From the NCBI GenBank assembly GCA_023715185.1, contig JAMCAN010000002.1, positions 310,001 to 374,000 of the forward strand: a stretch of DNA of 64,000 nt, given 5' to 3'. The notes beneath the pieces were generated by a model. The model was not told the origin of the DNA and ran no database searches. It was given only the letters and a program-made list of their open reading frames with translations. Made by a program: the position numbers and the translations under genes. Source of the DNA: Planococcus sp. MER TA 32b (GTDB lineage: Bacteria; Bacillota; Bacilli; Bacillales_A; Planococcaceae). Within the stretch, counting starts at the first letter, position 1. Each line of letters starts with the position of its first letter. Of the stretch, positions 51,524 to 60,164 are shown in pieces.

Positions 51524-52108
51524 TTACATGTATTTCTGGACGATAGGTTTCAGCCTGAATCCGAAAAGTCCCGCGAGTACGGCAAGGATCAAATCTTTTG
51601 GAAGCGGCGGAACCATCCATGCCCATGCCATCAGATAAGTGAATCCTTCCGGTGCGGCAAACCACAATTTATAAGCCGCATACATCCAGTTGGTGCCAAA
51701 AAGGTAATTGATGGCCAATCCGGCAAGGGCGGCAACGACAAAACCTGTACGCGCGGGAAATTTCTCGGCGATCAAGCCGACGATATAGGCAAGCAGGACG
51801 AAAGATAAGATAAAGCCGAATGTCGGTGAAATAATGGTATCCATGCCGCCGGAAAATTTAGCGAAAACCGGTACGCCGGCAAGCCCGATAAAGGCGTAGA
51901 CGGCCATTGAAGCTGCTCCCAGTTTACTGCCGAGCAGGATTCCGGCAAGGATCGCGAAGAACGTCTGCAAAGTGATCGGCACACCGCCGATGATCAGGAA
52001 AGATGTCAGATTTGCACCGATTGCCATCAACGCTGAAAACATTGCGACATGTACCAGTTTTAAAGTTCGTGCATGATTTGATGATCTGGTTTTTGAGTAT
52101 GCAGTCAT
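51524..52108 (-). CDS. bioY: Biotin transporter BioY
   Basis: The substrate-binding (S) subunit of an energy-coupling-factor biotin transporter, 194 residues with about six helices. Typical stretches are LIIGGVPITLQTFFAILAG and GLAGVPVFAKFSGG. Needs EcfAA'T from elsewhere in most Firmicutes. ATG 52108 has GGAGGT eight bases upstream. A BirA-type box overlaps its promoter, so biotin should repress it. Confidence 0.93.
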   Translation of the reverse strand: MTAYSKTRSSNHARTLKLVHVAMFSALMAIGANLTSFLIIGGVPITLQTFFAILAGILLGSKLGAASMAVYAFIGLAGVPVFAKFSGGMDTIISPTFGFILSFVLLAYIVGLIAEKFPARTGFVVAALAGLAINYLFGTNWMYAAYKLWFAAPEGFTYLMAWAWMVPPLPKDLILAVLAGLFGFRLKPIVQKYM

Positions 52109-52137
52109 GTGGGACCTCCAATTTATGGGCTAATCAA

Positions 52138-52166
52138 AGTATAATAAAGCAATAAAAATGAGTCAA
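52138..52166 (-). promoter_or_regulatory. Promoter of bioY
   Basis: On the minus strand: TTGACT (-35, 52161-52166) and TATACT (-10, 52138-52143), spacer 17 bases, 30 bases upstream of the start codon. Confidence 0.8.
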
Positions 52167-52190
52167 CTTATATTTTATTTAAGTTAACAC
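52160..52190. promoter_or_regulatory. BirA-like operator overlapping the bioY promoter
   Basis: On the minus strand: GTGTTAAC, 15 bases, GTTGACTC, compared with the BirA consensus TTGTTAAC-N14/15-GTTAACAA. The right arm includes the -35 box, so bound BirA would shut the promoter. Confidence 0.7.
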
Positions 52191-52287
52191 AAATGGTGTG
52201 ACCAAAATAAATTATTGAATGAAAATTCCCATTCTTTGATTCTTCATGTTAGAATATTCCATGTTTACATGTGAAAGGAGTGTTGAA

Positions 52288-53883
52288 ATGACGGAATGGT
52301 GGAAAAAGTCGACAGTCTATCAAATCTATCCAAGAAGTTTCATGGATTCGAATGGGGACGGCATCGGGGATATAAGGGGGATTATTCAAAAACTGGATTA
52401 CCTGGAAGAGCTCGGTGTGGATATTATCTGGCTGTCTCCGGTCTACGATTCACCCAATGATGACAATGGCTATGACATCCGGGATTATCAGAAAATCATG
52501 GAAGATTTCGGCACGATGGAAGATTTCGAGGAATTGATTGACCAAATGCACCGAAGAGGATTGAAGCTGATGATGGACTTGGTCGTCAATCACACTTCAG
52601 ATGAGCATGAATGGTTCAGCAGCAAACCGGAATATTACATATGGCGCGATGATCCGAATAATTGGCGGTCGTTTTTCAGCGGCTCTGCCTGGGAATTCGA
52701 TCAGCAGCGGGAGCAATACTTCCTTCATCTGTTTTCAAAGAAACAGCCCGATTTGAACTGGGAGAACCCCGAGATGCGAGAAGCGGTTTATGCGATGATG
52801 CGCTGGTGGCTGGATAAAGGTGTCGATGGTTTCCGGATGGATGTCATCAATTTGATTTCCAAAGATCAGGATTTTCCGGACGGATCGGATGGGGACGGCG
52901 GAGAATTTTATATGAACGGCCCGAAAGTCCACGATTATCTTCAGGAAATGAACAGGGAAGTATTATCGAAATATGATATTGTGACGGTCGGTGAAATGCC
53001 TGGTGCAACCATTTCGGATGCCATCCAATACACGGATGAAGAGCGCAAAGAAGTGAATATGATTTTCACGTTCGAGCATATGGGACTTGACCAGGCAAGC
53101 GGAGAAAAATGGGATCTGAAGCCGCTTCAGCTGACAGATTTAAAATACAATCTGGAGCACTGGCAGCGTGCGCTGCATAATTCTGGATGGAACAGCCTCT
53201 ACTGGAATAACCATGACCAGCCGAGAATCGTGTCACGCTTCGGCAATGACGGGGAATACCGTGTCGAGTCAGCGAAAATGCTGGCGGCCTGCCTTCATTT
53301 CATGCAAGGAACGCCTTATATCTACCAAGGCGAAGAAATCGGTATGACAAATGTCCGTTTTGATTCGATTGAAGAATATAAGGACATTGAAACGCTGAAT
53401 ATGTATAAGGAAAAAAGAACTCTTGGCGTTCCGCATGAAAAAATTATGGAATCGATTTATGCCAAAGGCCGTGATAATGCCCGCACACCGATGCAATGGA
53501 ATGCTGAAGCGCACGGCGGTTTTACAACGGGGACTCCGTGGATTGCTTCAAACCCGAATTATTCCACCATCAATACGTTGGATAAAGACAACAGCAAATC
53601 CATTTATCAATTCTATAAAAAGTTGGTAGAATTGCGTAAAACGATGGATATCATCACGCACGGAAATTTTACTTTGCTCCACCGTGAAGATGAAAATGTT
53701 TTTGCCTATACACGCGAAGTTTCCGGAGAAAAGTTAACAGTCTACTGCAATTTTTCGGAACAGCAGCTTGAGTTTCCAATGCCTGAGGGAGAGCTTTTAA
53801 TCCATAACTACGAGAAGCCGGAAAGCATGGGGAAATTAATTTTGCGTCCATACGAAACGATCGCGTTCCATAAAAAAATCTAG
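52288..53883 (+). CDS. GH13 alpha-glucosidase (oligo-1,6-glucosidase/MalL-like), copy 1
   Basis: Releases glucose from malto- and isomalto-oligosaccharides in the cytosol. 531 residues. The (beta/alpha)8 domain has YQIYPRSFMDSNGDGIGD, MDLVVNHTSDEH (region II-type), the nucleophile Asp in DGFRMDVI, acid/base Glu in VGEMPG and Asp in WNNHDQPR. ATG 52288 follows AAAGGAGTG. It opens the maltodextrin operon. A very similar enzyme closes it (60165-61781), with clear differences that suggest different substrate preference. Confidence 0.93.
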   Translation: MTEWWKKSTVYQIYPRSFMDSNGDGIGDIRGIIQKLDYLEELGVDIIWLSPVYDSPNDDNGYDIRDYQKIMEDFGTMEDFEELIDQMHRRGLKLMMDLVVNHTSDEHEWFSSKPEYYIWRDDPNNWRSFFSGSAWEFDQQREQYFLHLFSKKQPDLNWENPEMREAVYAMMRWWLDKGVDGFRMDVINLISKDQDFPDGSDGDGGEFYMNGPKVHDYLQEMNREVLSKYDIVTVGEMPGATISDAIQYTDEERKEVNMIFTFEHMGLDQASGEKWDLKPLQLTDLKYNLEHWQRALHNSGWNSLYWNNHDQPRIVSRFGNDGEYRVESAKMLAACLHFMQGTPYIYQGEEIGMTNVRFDSIEEYKDIETLNMYKEKRTLGVPHEKIMESIYAKGRDNARTPMQWNAEAHGGFTTGTPWIASNPNYSTINTLDKDNSKSIYQFYKKLVELRKTMDIITHGNFTLLHREDENVFAYTREVSGEKLTVYCNFSEQQLEFPMPEGELLIHNYEKPESMGKLILRPYETIAFHKKI

Positions 53884-53942
53884 AAATCGAAAAGTTTTAA
53901 GTTATGATAAGAATACATCACATAAATAGGAGGGGGAACTCG

Positions 53943-54818
53943 ATGGGCAATGTAATGGGTGTAGATATAGGGGGAACGAAAATTCGTCTGGGCATAATTG
54001 ATGCCGCCGGCACGATTCTATATGACGAAAAAATACCGACGCAATTTCCGCTGTATCCTTATCTGGAGAAAAATGTCCTGCGGATTTTAGGTGATTATCC
54101 GGAAGTGGCAGCTGTCGGAATCGGCACGCACGGTTTTGTCGATCCGAAAGAGGGCAGCATCATTTTTTCAACCGATGCCTTGCCTGGCTGGAGCGGGACG
54201 AAAGTGAAAGAACAATTGCAAGCGGCGGCCGGCATACGTGTGGAAGTTGAAAATGACGCCAATTGCGCAGCGTTGGCAGAAGCAAAATTCGGAGCAGCCA
54301 AAGGGCTGGACCGTGTTGTGTGCCTGACGCTTGGCACGGGACTTGGCGGAGGCATCATCTGGGACGGTAAATTATTGAGCGGCGGCCCGCACGGCGGCGC
54401 AGCAGAACTCGGACATATCACTTTATATCCGGGCGGCGCAGATTGTGCATGCGGACGCAAAGGTTGCTATGAACAATATGTTTCAGGTACAGGGATTCAG
54501 CGTCGCATCCGGGAAGCAGGTGTGGATTTGACACCTCTCGAGATGTTCCAAAATGCAGCAACGGATAAACAATCGCAGGATCTTTTGGAAGCGTTCACAT
54601 ATGATTTGGCAATCGTCATCAGTTCACTGCAGGCTGTCTTTGATATGGAGTCGGTTGTCATCGGAGGCGGAGTATCAGAATCAGCGGAATATTGGTGGCC
54701 GCAGTTACTGGACCAGCTGGAACCATTGCTGCTCAATCCATTGGAAATTCAAACAGCGAAATTCGGCAACGATGCCGGAGTACTTGGCGCTGCATTACTC
54801 GTACTGGAAGGAAAGTGA
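53943..54818 (+). CDS. ROK-family glucokinase
   Basis: Phosphorylates glucose from the neighbouring glucosidases. 291 residues. VDIGGTKIRLGI near the start (ATP site), ENDANCAALAE (catalytic Asp), GTGLGGGIIWDGKLLSGG and the zinc motif CACGRKGCYE with HITLYPGGADCACG before it are all visible. No HTH, so it is a kinase and not a ROK repressor. AGGAGGGGG precedes the ATG. Gap to the next cistron (msmX-type) is four bases. Confidence 0.9.
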   Translation: MGNVMGVDIGGTKIRLGIIDAAGTILYDEKIPTQFPLYPYLEKNVLRILGDYPEVAAVGIGTHGFVDPKEGSIIFSTDALPGWSGTKVKEQLQAAAGIRVEVENDANCAALAEAKFGAAKGLDRVVCLTLGTGLGGGIIWDGKLLSGGPHGGAAELGHITLYPGGADCACGRKGCYEQYVSGTGIQRRIREAGVDLTPLEMFQNAATDKQSQDLLEAFTYDLAIVISSLQAVFDMESVVIGGGVSESAEYWWPQLLDQLEPLLLNPLEIQTAKFGNDAGVLGAALLVLEGK

Positions 54819-54822
54819 AATC

Positions 54823-55896
54823 GTGGCAAAATTATTAATGGATCAACTGACTAAGACTTATGATAATAAAGTGACGGCAGTGGAGAATTTCAACCTTACT
54901 GTTGAAGATGAGGAATTCATCGTCTTCGTCGGACCGTCAGGATGCGGAAAATCGACTACTCTTCGGATGATAGCCGGCCTGGAAGATATCTCTTCAGGAA
55001 CGTTTTCGATCGACGGCAAGAAAATGAATGAAGTGCAGCCGAAAGACCGCGATATCGCAATGGTATTCCAGAATTATGCTTTGTATCCGCATATGACGGT
55101 ATACGAAAATATGGCATTCAGCCTCAAGCTAAAAGGAATGCCGAAAGCGGAGATTAAGGATCGGGTCAGAAATGCGGCGGAGATACTCGGATTGATGGAC
55201 TACCTGAACAGGAAGCCGAAAGCTTTGTCCGGTGGACAGCGCCAGCGTGTGGCACTTGGACGTGCGATTGTCCGTGACGCCAAACTGTTTTTGATGGATG
55301 AACCGTTGTCGAATCTCGATTCGAAGTTGCGTGTACAGATGCGGACGGAGATATCGAAACTTCACCAGCGTTTAAAAACAACAACCATTTATGTAACACA
55401 CGATCAGACAGAAGCAATGACGATGGCGACGCGTATTGTCATTATGAAAGACGGCGTGATTCAGCAGGTGGGAACACCGAAAGAAGTTTACGACCAGCCT
55501 GATAATGTATTCGTAGCCGGATTCATCGGTTCACCAGCCATGAATTTCTTCAATGGCCGCATAGAAGGCAATTATTTTGTTATGGGACAGACAAAACTGC
55601 TTATCCCTGATTCTGCCTTGCCTGAAGGTCTGGACAATCAAGAAGTAATTATCGGCTTGCGTCCGGAGCATATTACCCATAAACCGGTAAAAGATGAATC
55701 AACTGTTGAAGTGAATCTGGATGTAGTGGAATTGATGGGTTCTGAATATATGGTTTACGCAACACTTGAAGGACATTCATTTGTCGGCCGCGTGGACGCC
55801 AACCTTGATTTGGCAGCAGGCACAGTTTTCCCGATGGCTTTCGAAATGGACAAAGCACGCTTTTTCGATCCTACAACAGAAAAAAGAATTAAATAA
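54823..55896 (+). CDS. Sugar ABC transporter ATPase, MsmX/UgpC type
   Basis: A 357-residue ATPase that can serve several sugar importers. Walker A GPSGCGKST (about residue 36-44), signature LSGGQRQR, Walker B LFLMDEPLSNLD and a C-terminal regulatory domain with RPEHI. Start is GTG at 54823, with AAGGAAAG before it; the frame opens further upstream inside the glucokinase. Promoter and binding-protein gene follow, so this operon has an internal start. Confidence 0.9.
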   Translation: MAKLLMDQLTKTYDNKVTAVENFNLTVEDEEFIVFVGPSGCGKSTTLRMIAGLEDISSGTFSIDGKKMNEVQPKDRDIAMVFQNYALYPHMTVYENMAFSLKLKGMPKAEIKDRVRNAAEILGLMDYLNRKPKALSGGQRQRVALGRAIVRDAKLFLMDEPLSNLDSKLRVQMRTEISKLHQRLKTTTIYVTHDQTEAMTMATRIVIMKDGVIQQVGTPKEVYDQPDNVFVAGFIGSPAMNFFNGRIEGNYFVMGQTKLLIPDSALPEGLDNQEVIIGLRPEHITHKPVKDESTVEVNLDVVELMGSEYMVYATLEGHSFVGRVDANLDLAAGTVFPMAFEMDKARFFDPTTEKRIK

Positions 55897-55913
55897 AAAA
55901 TTTTTTATAGTTA

Positions 55914-55930
55914 TTGTGCAAACGTTTTCA
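55914..55930. promoter_or_regulatory. cre-like/MalR operator before malE
   Basis: TTGTGCAAACGTTTTCA. With TTGTGC as a -35 (55915-55920) and TACGAT (55938-55943, 17-base spacer) as -10, this site covers the promoter. It shares TTGTGCAAACG with the palindrome at 56002. Confidence 0.6.
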
Positions 55931-55957
55931 CTGTGATACGATACAAGTAATTGGAAG

Positions 55958-55972
55958 TTGGAAACGCTTTCT
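55958..55972. promoter_or_regulatory. cre-like site in the malE leader
   Basis: TTGGAAACGCTTTCT matches the cre consensus TGWAARCGYTWNCW except for one position. Suggests carbon catabolite repression through CcpA. Confidence 0.55.
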
Positions 55973-56001
55973 TTAAAAGTTTCCATTTTTTATTTTCACA
56001 A

Positions 56002-56021
56002 TTGTGCAAACGATTGCACAA
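56002..56021. promoter_or_regulatory. Palindromic operator before malE
   Basis: TTGTGCAAACGATTGCACAA, an 8-bp perfect arm pair, 22 bases before the malE start. The operon's own LacI regulator at 59133 is the likely binder. Confidence 0.75.
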
Positions 56022-56043
56022 AACTCAAAGGGGGATTACACAC

Positions 56044-57345
56044 ATGAAAGAGTTCAAGTTCAAAAAAGGATTGCTCGCTTCATTACTGGTTACAACAAGT
56101 TTGTTGGCGGCATGCGGCAACGGCGGGGAAGAAGAAGGTTCTTCAGCTGAAGGCGACAAAGTAACAGTAGACATTTTTCAATTTAAAGTAGAGTTCAAAG
56201 AACAATTCGAAGATGTTGTGGCAATGTATGAAAAAGAAAACCCTGATGTAAATATTGAAATTACAACAGTAGGCGGCGGAGAAGATTATGGCGCTGCACT
56301 CCGTTCGAAGTTTGCTTCAGGCAACGAGCCGGCAATCTTCAATATCGGTGGACCTCAGGACGTAGCTGACTGGAAAGACAGCCTGGCTCCGTTATCAGAT
56401 ACTGCTGCTGCAGAAGCCGCGCTTGACGGAACACTGGAAGGTGTTACAGTCGATTCGGAAGTTCTGGGCTTGCCTTACAACCAGGAAGGCTACGGATTCA
56501 TCTACAACATTCGCCTATTTGAAGAAGCGGGAATCGATCCGGCTTCGATCACAGATTTCGCAAGCCTGGAAGAAGCTGTGAAAACATTGGATTCCAAAAA
56601 AGAAGAACTTGAAATCGAGTCGGTATTCGCTTTGCCAGGCAAAGAAAAATGGGTAACAGGCTTGCATTTATCGAATACATTCATCGCTCCGGAATTTAAC
56701 CATAATGTACTGGACGCATACGATTCGAAAACTATTGACTTCACATATTCAGATGCATTCAAGAAAATCCTTGATCTTCAAAATGAATATTCAAAACAGC
56801 CGACAGTCAGCCTTGACTACTCGCAGCAGGTTGAAGAATTGTTTTCATTGGAACGTGTAGCTATGATCCAGCAAGGGAACTGGGCTTACGGTTCCATCGA
56901 TGGGATCGATCCTGAATTTGCCGAAAATGGCATCGGCATGCTGCCGATACCGGTTGAAGGATATGAAGAAGGCGGCCTTCCTGTAGGCGTGCCGATGTAC
57001 TGGGCGGTAAACAAAAATCTTGATGAAGAAGTGGTTGAAGCTTCAAAAGAATTCATGGATTGGCTCTACACTTCAGAAGCCGGCAAAACAGCTGTAGTGG
57101 AAGATTTCAAATTTATCCCTGCATACGAAGGCTATGATACTTCGAAAATTTCAGACCCATTATCAAAAGCGGTTTACGATGCTTCAGAAGCTGGCGAAAC
57201 AATCGGATGGGTATTCATGGGTTATCCGACTGGATGGGGCGAAGATGAGCTTGGTTCAAATATCCAGAAATACTTGAGCGAAGAAGCGACATGGGAAGAA
57301 GTTGTGGATTCAGCGAAAGCCGCTTGGGAATCAAGCAGACAATAA
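56044..57345 (+). CDS. Maltodextrin-type extracellular solute-binding lipoprotein
   Basis: A 433-residue family 1 extracellular binding protein. Lipoprotein signal SLLAACGNGG (Cys at about 24) is followed by KVEFKEQFEDVVAMYEKENP and GLPVGVPMYWAVNKN, typical of carbohydrate-binding members. Delivers oligosaccharide to MalF/MalG-type permeases. AAGGGGGATTACACAC precedes the ATG. Two cre/operator elements lie upstream. Confidence 0.93.
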   Translation: MKEFKFKKGLLASLLVTTSLLAACGNGGEEEGSSAEGDKVTVDIFQFKVEFKEQFEDVVAMYEKENPDVNIEITTVGGGEDYGAALRSKFASGNEPAIFNIGGPQDVADWKDSLAPLSDTAAAEAALDGTLEGVTVDSEVLGLPYNQEGYGFIYNIRLFEEAGIDPASITDFASLEEAVKTLDSKKEELEIESVFALPGKEKWVTGLHLSNTFIAPEFNHNVLDAYDSKTIDFTYSDAFKKILDLQNEYSKQPTVSLDYSQQVEELFSLERVAMIQQGNWAYGSIDGIDPEFAENGIGMLPIPVEGYEEGGLPVGVPMYWAVNKNLDEEVVEASKEFMDWLYTSEAGKTAVVEDFKFIPAYEGYDTSKISDPLSKAVYDASEAGETIGWVFMGYPTGWGEDELGSNIQKYLSEEATWEEVVDSAKAAWESSRQ

Positions 57346-57374
57346 AACAGTGAAATAAATAAGCTGGAGACAAG

Positions 57375-57402
57375 AACAAAGCAGCCTCTGTGCTGCTTTG
57401 TT
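57375..57402 (+). other. Intercistronic hairpin after malE
   Basis: AACAAAGCAGC / GCTGCTTTGTT around CTCTGT, then TTGTCTTT. It may be a partial terminator or stabiliser raising binding-protein yield over the permeases; the same layout occurs after the RbsB-type gene at 20042. Confidence 0.65.
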
Positions 57403-57443
57403 TTGTCTTTCCGCTTCTATTGCAGAAAGGAAGGGCTTAGATT

Positions 57444-58304
57444 ATGCGTACGAAAGATTTTGCTTATTGGTTATTCCTGGCCCCGGTCTTAATTGCTTTA
57501 ACCCTTGTGGTGATTGTGCCGATGCTGCTTGGCGTCTACTATTCCTTTACAAGCTGGAACGGTATCACGACAGGTGAATTTGTCGGTTTCCAGAATTATA
57601 TCGATCTTTTCAAAGATGAAAGATTCCTGGCTTCTTTATGGTTCACGACGAAATTCTCCGTTATTTCGGTGATCCTCATTAACTTCATTGGTCTGTCATT
57701 GGCGTTGATCGTGACATCGCGCATTAAAACCAGTAATCTTCTCCGGACGACTTTCTTCATGCCGAACCTGATCGGCGGTTTGATCCTGGGGTTCATCTGG
57801 CAATTCATCTTCATCAAAGTATTTGCGAGCGTCGGAGAAATGGTCGGCATGGAAAGCCTGCAGGTCTGGCTGTCCACGACAGAAACAGGATTCTGGGGTC
57901 TGGTCATTTTAATGAGCTGGCAAATGGCCGGTTATATCATGGTGATTTACATAGCTTATTTACAGGGATTGCCGAAAGAACTGCTTGAAGCTTCTGAAAT
58001 CGACGGAGCTTCATCATTCCAGCGTTTCCGCTACATCGTCTTTCCATTGGTTGCGCCGGCGTTCACTGTCAGCATGTTCCTGACTTTGTCGAATACATTC
58101 AAACTGTACGACCAAAACCTGTCTTTGACAGGCGGCGGCCCCTATAATTCGACTGAGATGGTGGCCATGGAAATCTTCAATACAGCGTTTGTGCAGAATA
58201 CATTCGCATATGCGCAGGCAAAAGCGATCATATTCTTTGTGATCGTTGCAATTGTCGCATTGTTCCAGGTTTATTGGAATAAACGCCGGGAGGTTGAAAT
58301 GTAA
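57444..58304 (+). CDS. Sugar ABC transporter permease (MalF-like)
   Basis: A 286-residue inner permease with about six helices and the EAA loop EIDGASSFQRFRYIVFP. One of the two transmembrane subunits of the maltodextrin importer. AAAGGAAGGG precedes ATG. Its stop TAA shares one base with the start ATG of the next cistron. Confidence 0.92.
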   Translation: MRTKDFAYWLFLAPVLIALTLVVIVPMLLGVYYSFTSWNGITTGEFVGFQNYIDLFKDERFLASLWFTTKFSVISVILINFIGLSLALIVTSRIKTSNLLRTTFFMPNLIGGLILGFIWQFIFIKVFASVGEMVGMESLQVWLSTTETGFWGLVILMSWQMAGYIMVIYIAYLQGLPKELLEASEIDGASSFQRFRYIVFPLVAPAFTVSMFLTLSNTFKLYDQNLSLTGGGPYNSTEMVAMEIFNTAFVQNTFAYAQAKAIIFFVIVAIVALFQVYWNKRREVEM

Positions 58305-59119
58305 TGAGAAAAAAGAAGAATTGGAAATTGGAGATTCTCGGGATCCTTCTCGGCATTTTATGGCTATTGCCTTTTTACCTGATGTTCGTCAACTCGTTCA
58401 AAACGAAAAAAGAGATATTCACGGATGTGACAAGTCCTCCGGAACAATGGAGTTTTGATAATTACATCACGGCTTTCCAGGAACTCGATTTCCTGCAGAC
58501 ACTGTTCAATTCATTGCTCATCACAGTATCAAGTGTCCTGCTGATCATCATCTTTTCAGCGATGGCGGCATACGCTCTGTCCCGTGCGAAAAGCCGAATC
58601 AGCACCATCCTGTTCTTCATTTTTGTTGCCGCCATGCTGATTCCGTTCCAGTCGGTCATGATTCCGCTTGTTACAGTATTCGGCCAATTTGAAATGCTGA
58701 ACCGCGGCGGACTGATTTTCATGTACATCGGCTTTGGCGCCAGCCTGTCAATTTTCCTGTATCACGGGGCATTGAATAATATTCCGAGATCATTGGACGA
58801 AGCGGCGCGTATTGACGGGGCCAACCGCTGGCAGGTTTTCTGGCATATCATCTTCCCGATGCTGAAGCCGATCACCGTCACGGTCGCTATCTTGAACATC
58901 ATCTGGATCTGGAACGATTATCTTCTGCCATCTCTGGTCATCAATAAAACCGGAAGCGAAACCATTCCATTGAAGATGTTTTTCTTTTTCGGGGAATATA
59001 CGAAACAATGGCATCTGGCGCTTGCAGGGCTGACACTTGCAATTTTGCCGGTCATCATCTTTTATTTCTTCGCACAGCGTTCGATCATCAAAGGCGTATC
59101 GGATGGTGCCATAAAGTAA
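58304..59119 (+). CDS. Sugar ABC transporter permease (MalG-like)
   Basis: A 271-residue permease with about six helices and the EAA loop RIDGANRWQVFWHIIFPMLK. The ATG overlaps the previous stop as TAATG, a strong sign of translational coupling. Completes the importer with the MalE-like lipoprotein and MsmX-type ATPase. Confidence 0.92.
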   Translation: MRKKKNWKLEILGILLGILWLLPFYLMFVNSFKTKKEIFTDVTSPPEQWSFDNYITAFQELDFLQTLFNSLLITVSSVLLIIIFSAMAAYALSRAKSRISTILFFIFVAAMLIPFQSVMIPLVTVFGQFEMLNRGGLIFMYIGFGASLSIFLYHGALNNIPRSLDEAARIDGANRWQVFWHIIFPMLKPITVTVAILNIIWIWNDYLLPSLVINKTGSETIPLKMFFFFGEYTKQWHLALAGLTLAILPVIIFYFFAQRSIIKGVSDGAIK

Positions 59120-59132
59120 AGGGGAGAGTAAA

Positions 59133-60152
59133 ATGGCAGTTACGATTAAAGATGTTGCGAAAGCGGCGAAAGTTTCACCGGCAACTGTGTCCCGTGTAAT
59201 TGCCGACAACCCGCGCATCAGTGAAGATACAAAAAGGAAAGTCCGTGAAACGATGAAACATCTGGGGTATTATCCGAACTTCCAGGCGCGCAATCTGGTG
59301 ATCCAAAAAACTCAGACGATCGGCGTCATCATGGCAGATTCGGCAACCCTCGCTTTTCAGAATCCGTTCTTTCCGGAAGTGCTCCGCGGCATCTCGAGCC
59401 GCGCGCATGAAAGCCAGTACGGACTGTATTTGTCGACTGGCGCAACTATCGAAGAGATCTATGAAGAAGTCATTTCCATGACCCAGGGAAAAAGGGTCGA
59501 TGGCATTATACTTTTATACTCCAGAATCGGCGACAAAATCATGGAATACCTATACAATAGCAATATTCCATTTTCAGTTGTCGGCCGACCGGATGTCCAT
59601 ACGGAATCGATTTCCTTTGTCGATAACGATAATGTCGGCAATTCGTTTGAAGTCGTCAACTACCTGATCGGCCTTGGCCATCAGCGAATTGCATACGTAG
59701 GCGGCGGACTGGAATATGTGGTGTCATTGGACCGTTTGAAGGGGTATAGAAAAGCACTTGAAAAAGCGGGAATCGGCTACGATCCTGATTTGATCGTCAA
59801 TCAGTCGATCAGCTCGGGACTGGAAGAGCAGTCTGTCAAAAAATTGATGCAGCTCGACCAGCCGCCGACAGCAATCGTCACTCATGACGATTTGATCGCC
59901 TATGAACTGATCAGTTATCTGCAGGACATGAAAATCGATGTTCCCGGCGATGTTTCGGTATTGAGTTTCAATAACCACTCGCTTTCGGAACATCTGAAGC
60001 CGCCGCTCAGCACCGTCGATATTTCCATTTATGAACTCGGCCTGCATGCGGCGGAACTGGTAATTGAAAAAATTAAAGACAGGGAGGCGCCGGTGAGAGA
60101 AGTCACGGTTCCTTCCCGGCTGATCGAACGCGGTTCTTGCCGAAGTCTTTGA
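59133..60152 (+). CDS. LacI-family regulator of the maltodextrin operon (MalR-like)
   Basis: A 339-residue repressor. HTH residues 4-28 (IKDVAKAAKVSPATVSRVIA) lead to a ligand domain with FQNPFFPEVLRGISS and VDNDNVGNS. It sits inside the operon it most likely controls, and the TTGTGCAAACG inverted repeats upstream of malE fit a LacI-type site. AAAGGGGAGAG precedes ATG. Confidence 0.9.
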   Translation: MAVTIKDVAKAAKVSPATVSRVIADNPRISEDTKRKVRETMKHLGYYPNFQARNLVIQKTQTIGVIMADSATLAFQNPFFPEVLRGISSRAHESQYGLYLSTGATIEEIYEEVISMTQGKRVDGIILLYSRIGDKIMEYLYNSNIPFSVVGRPDVHTESISFVDNDNVGNSFEVVNYLIGLGHQRIAYVGGGLEYVVSLDRLKGYRKALEKAGIGYDPDLIVNQSISSGLEEQSVKKLMQLDQPPTAIVTHDDLIAYELISYLQDMKIDVPGDVSVLSFNNHSLSEHLKPPLSTVDISIYELGLHAAELVIEKIKDREAPVREVTVPSRLIERGSCRSL

Positions 60153-60164
60153 AAGGAAATGAAC

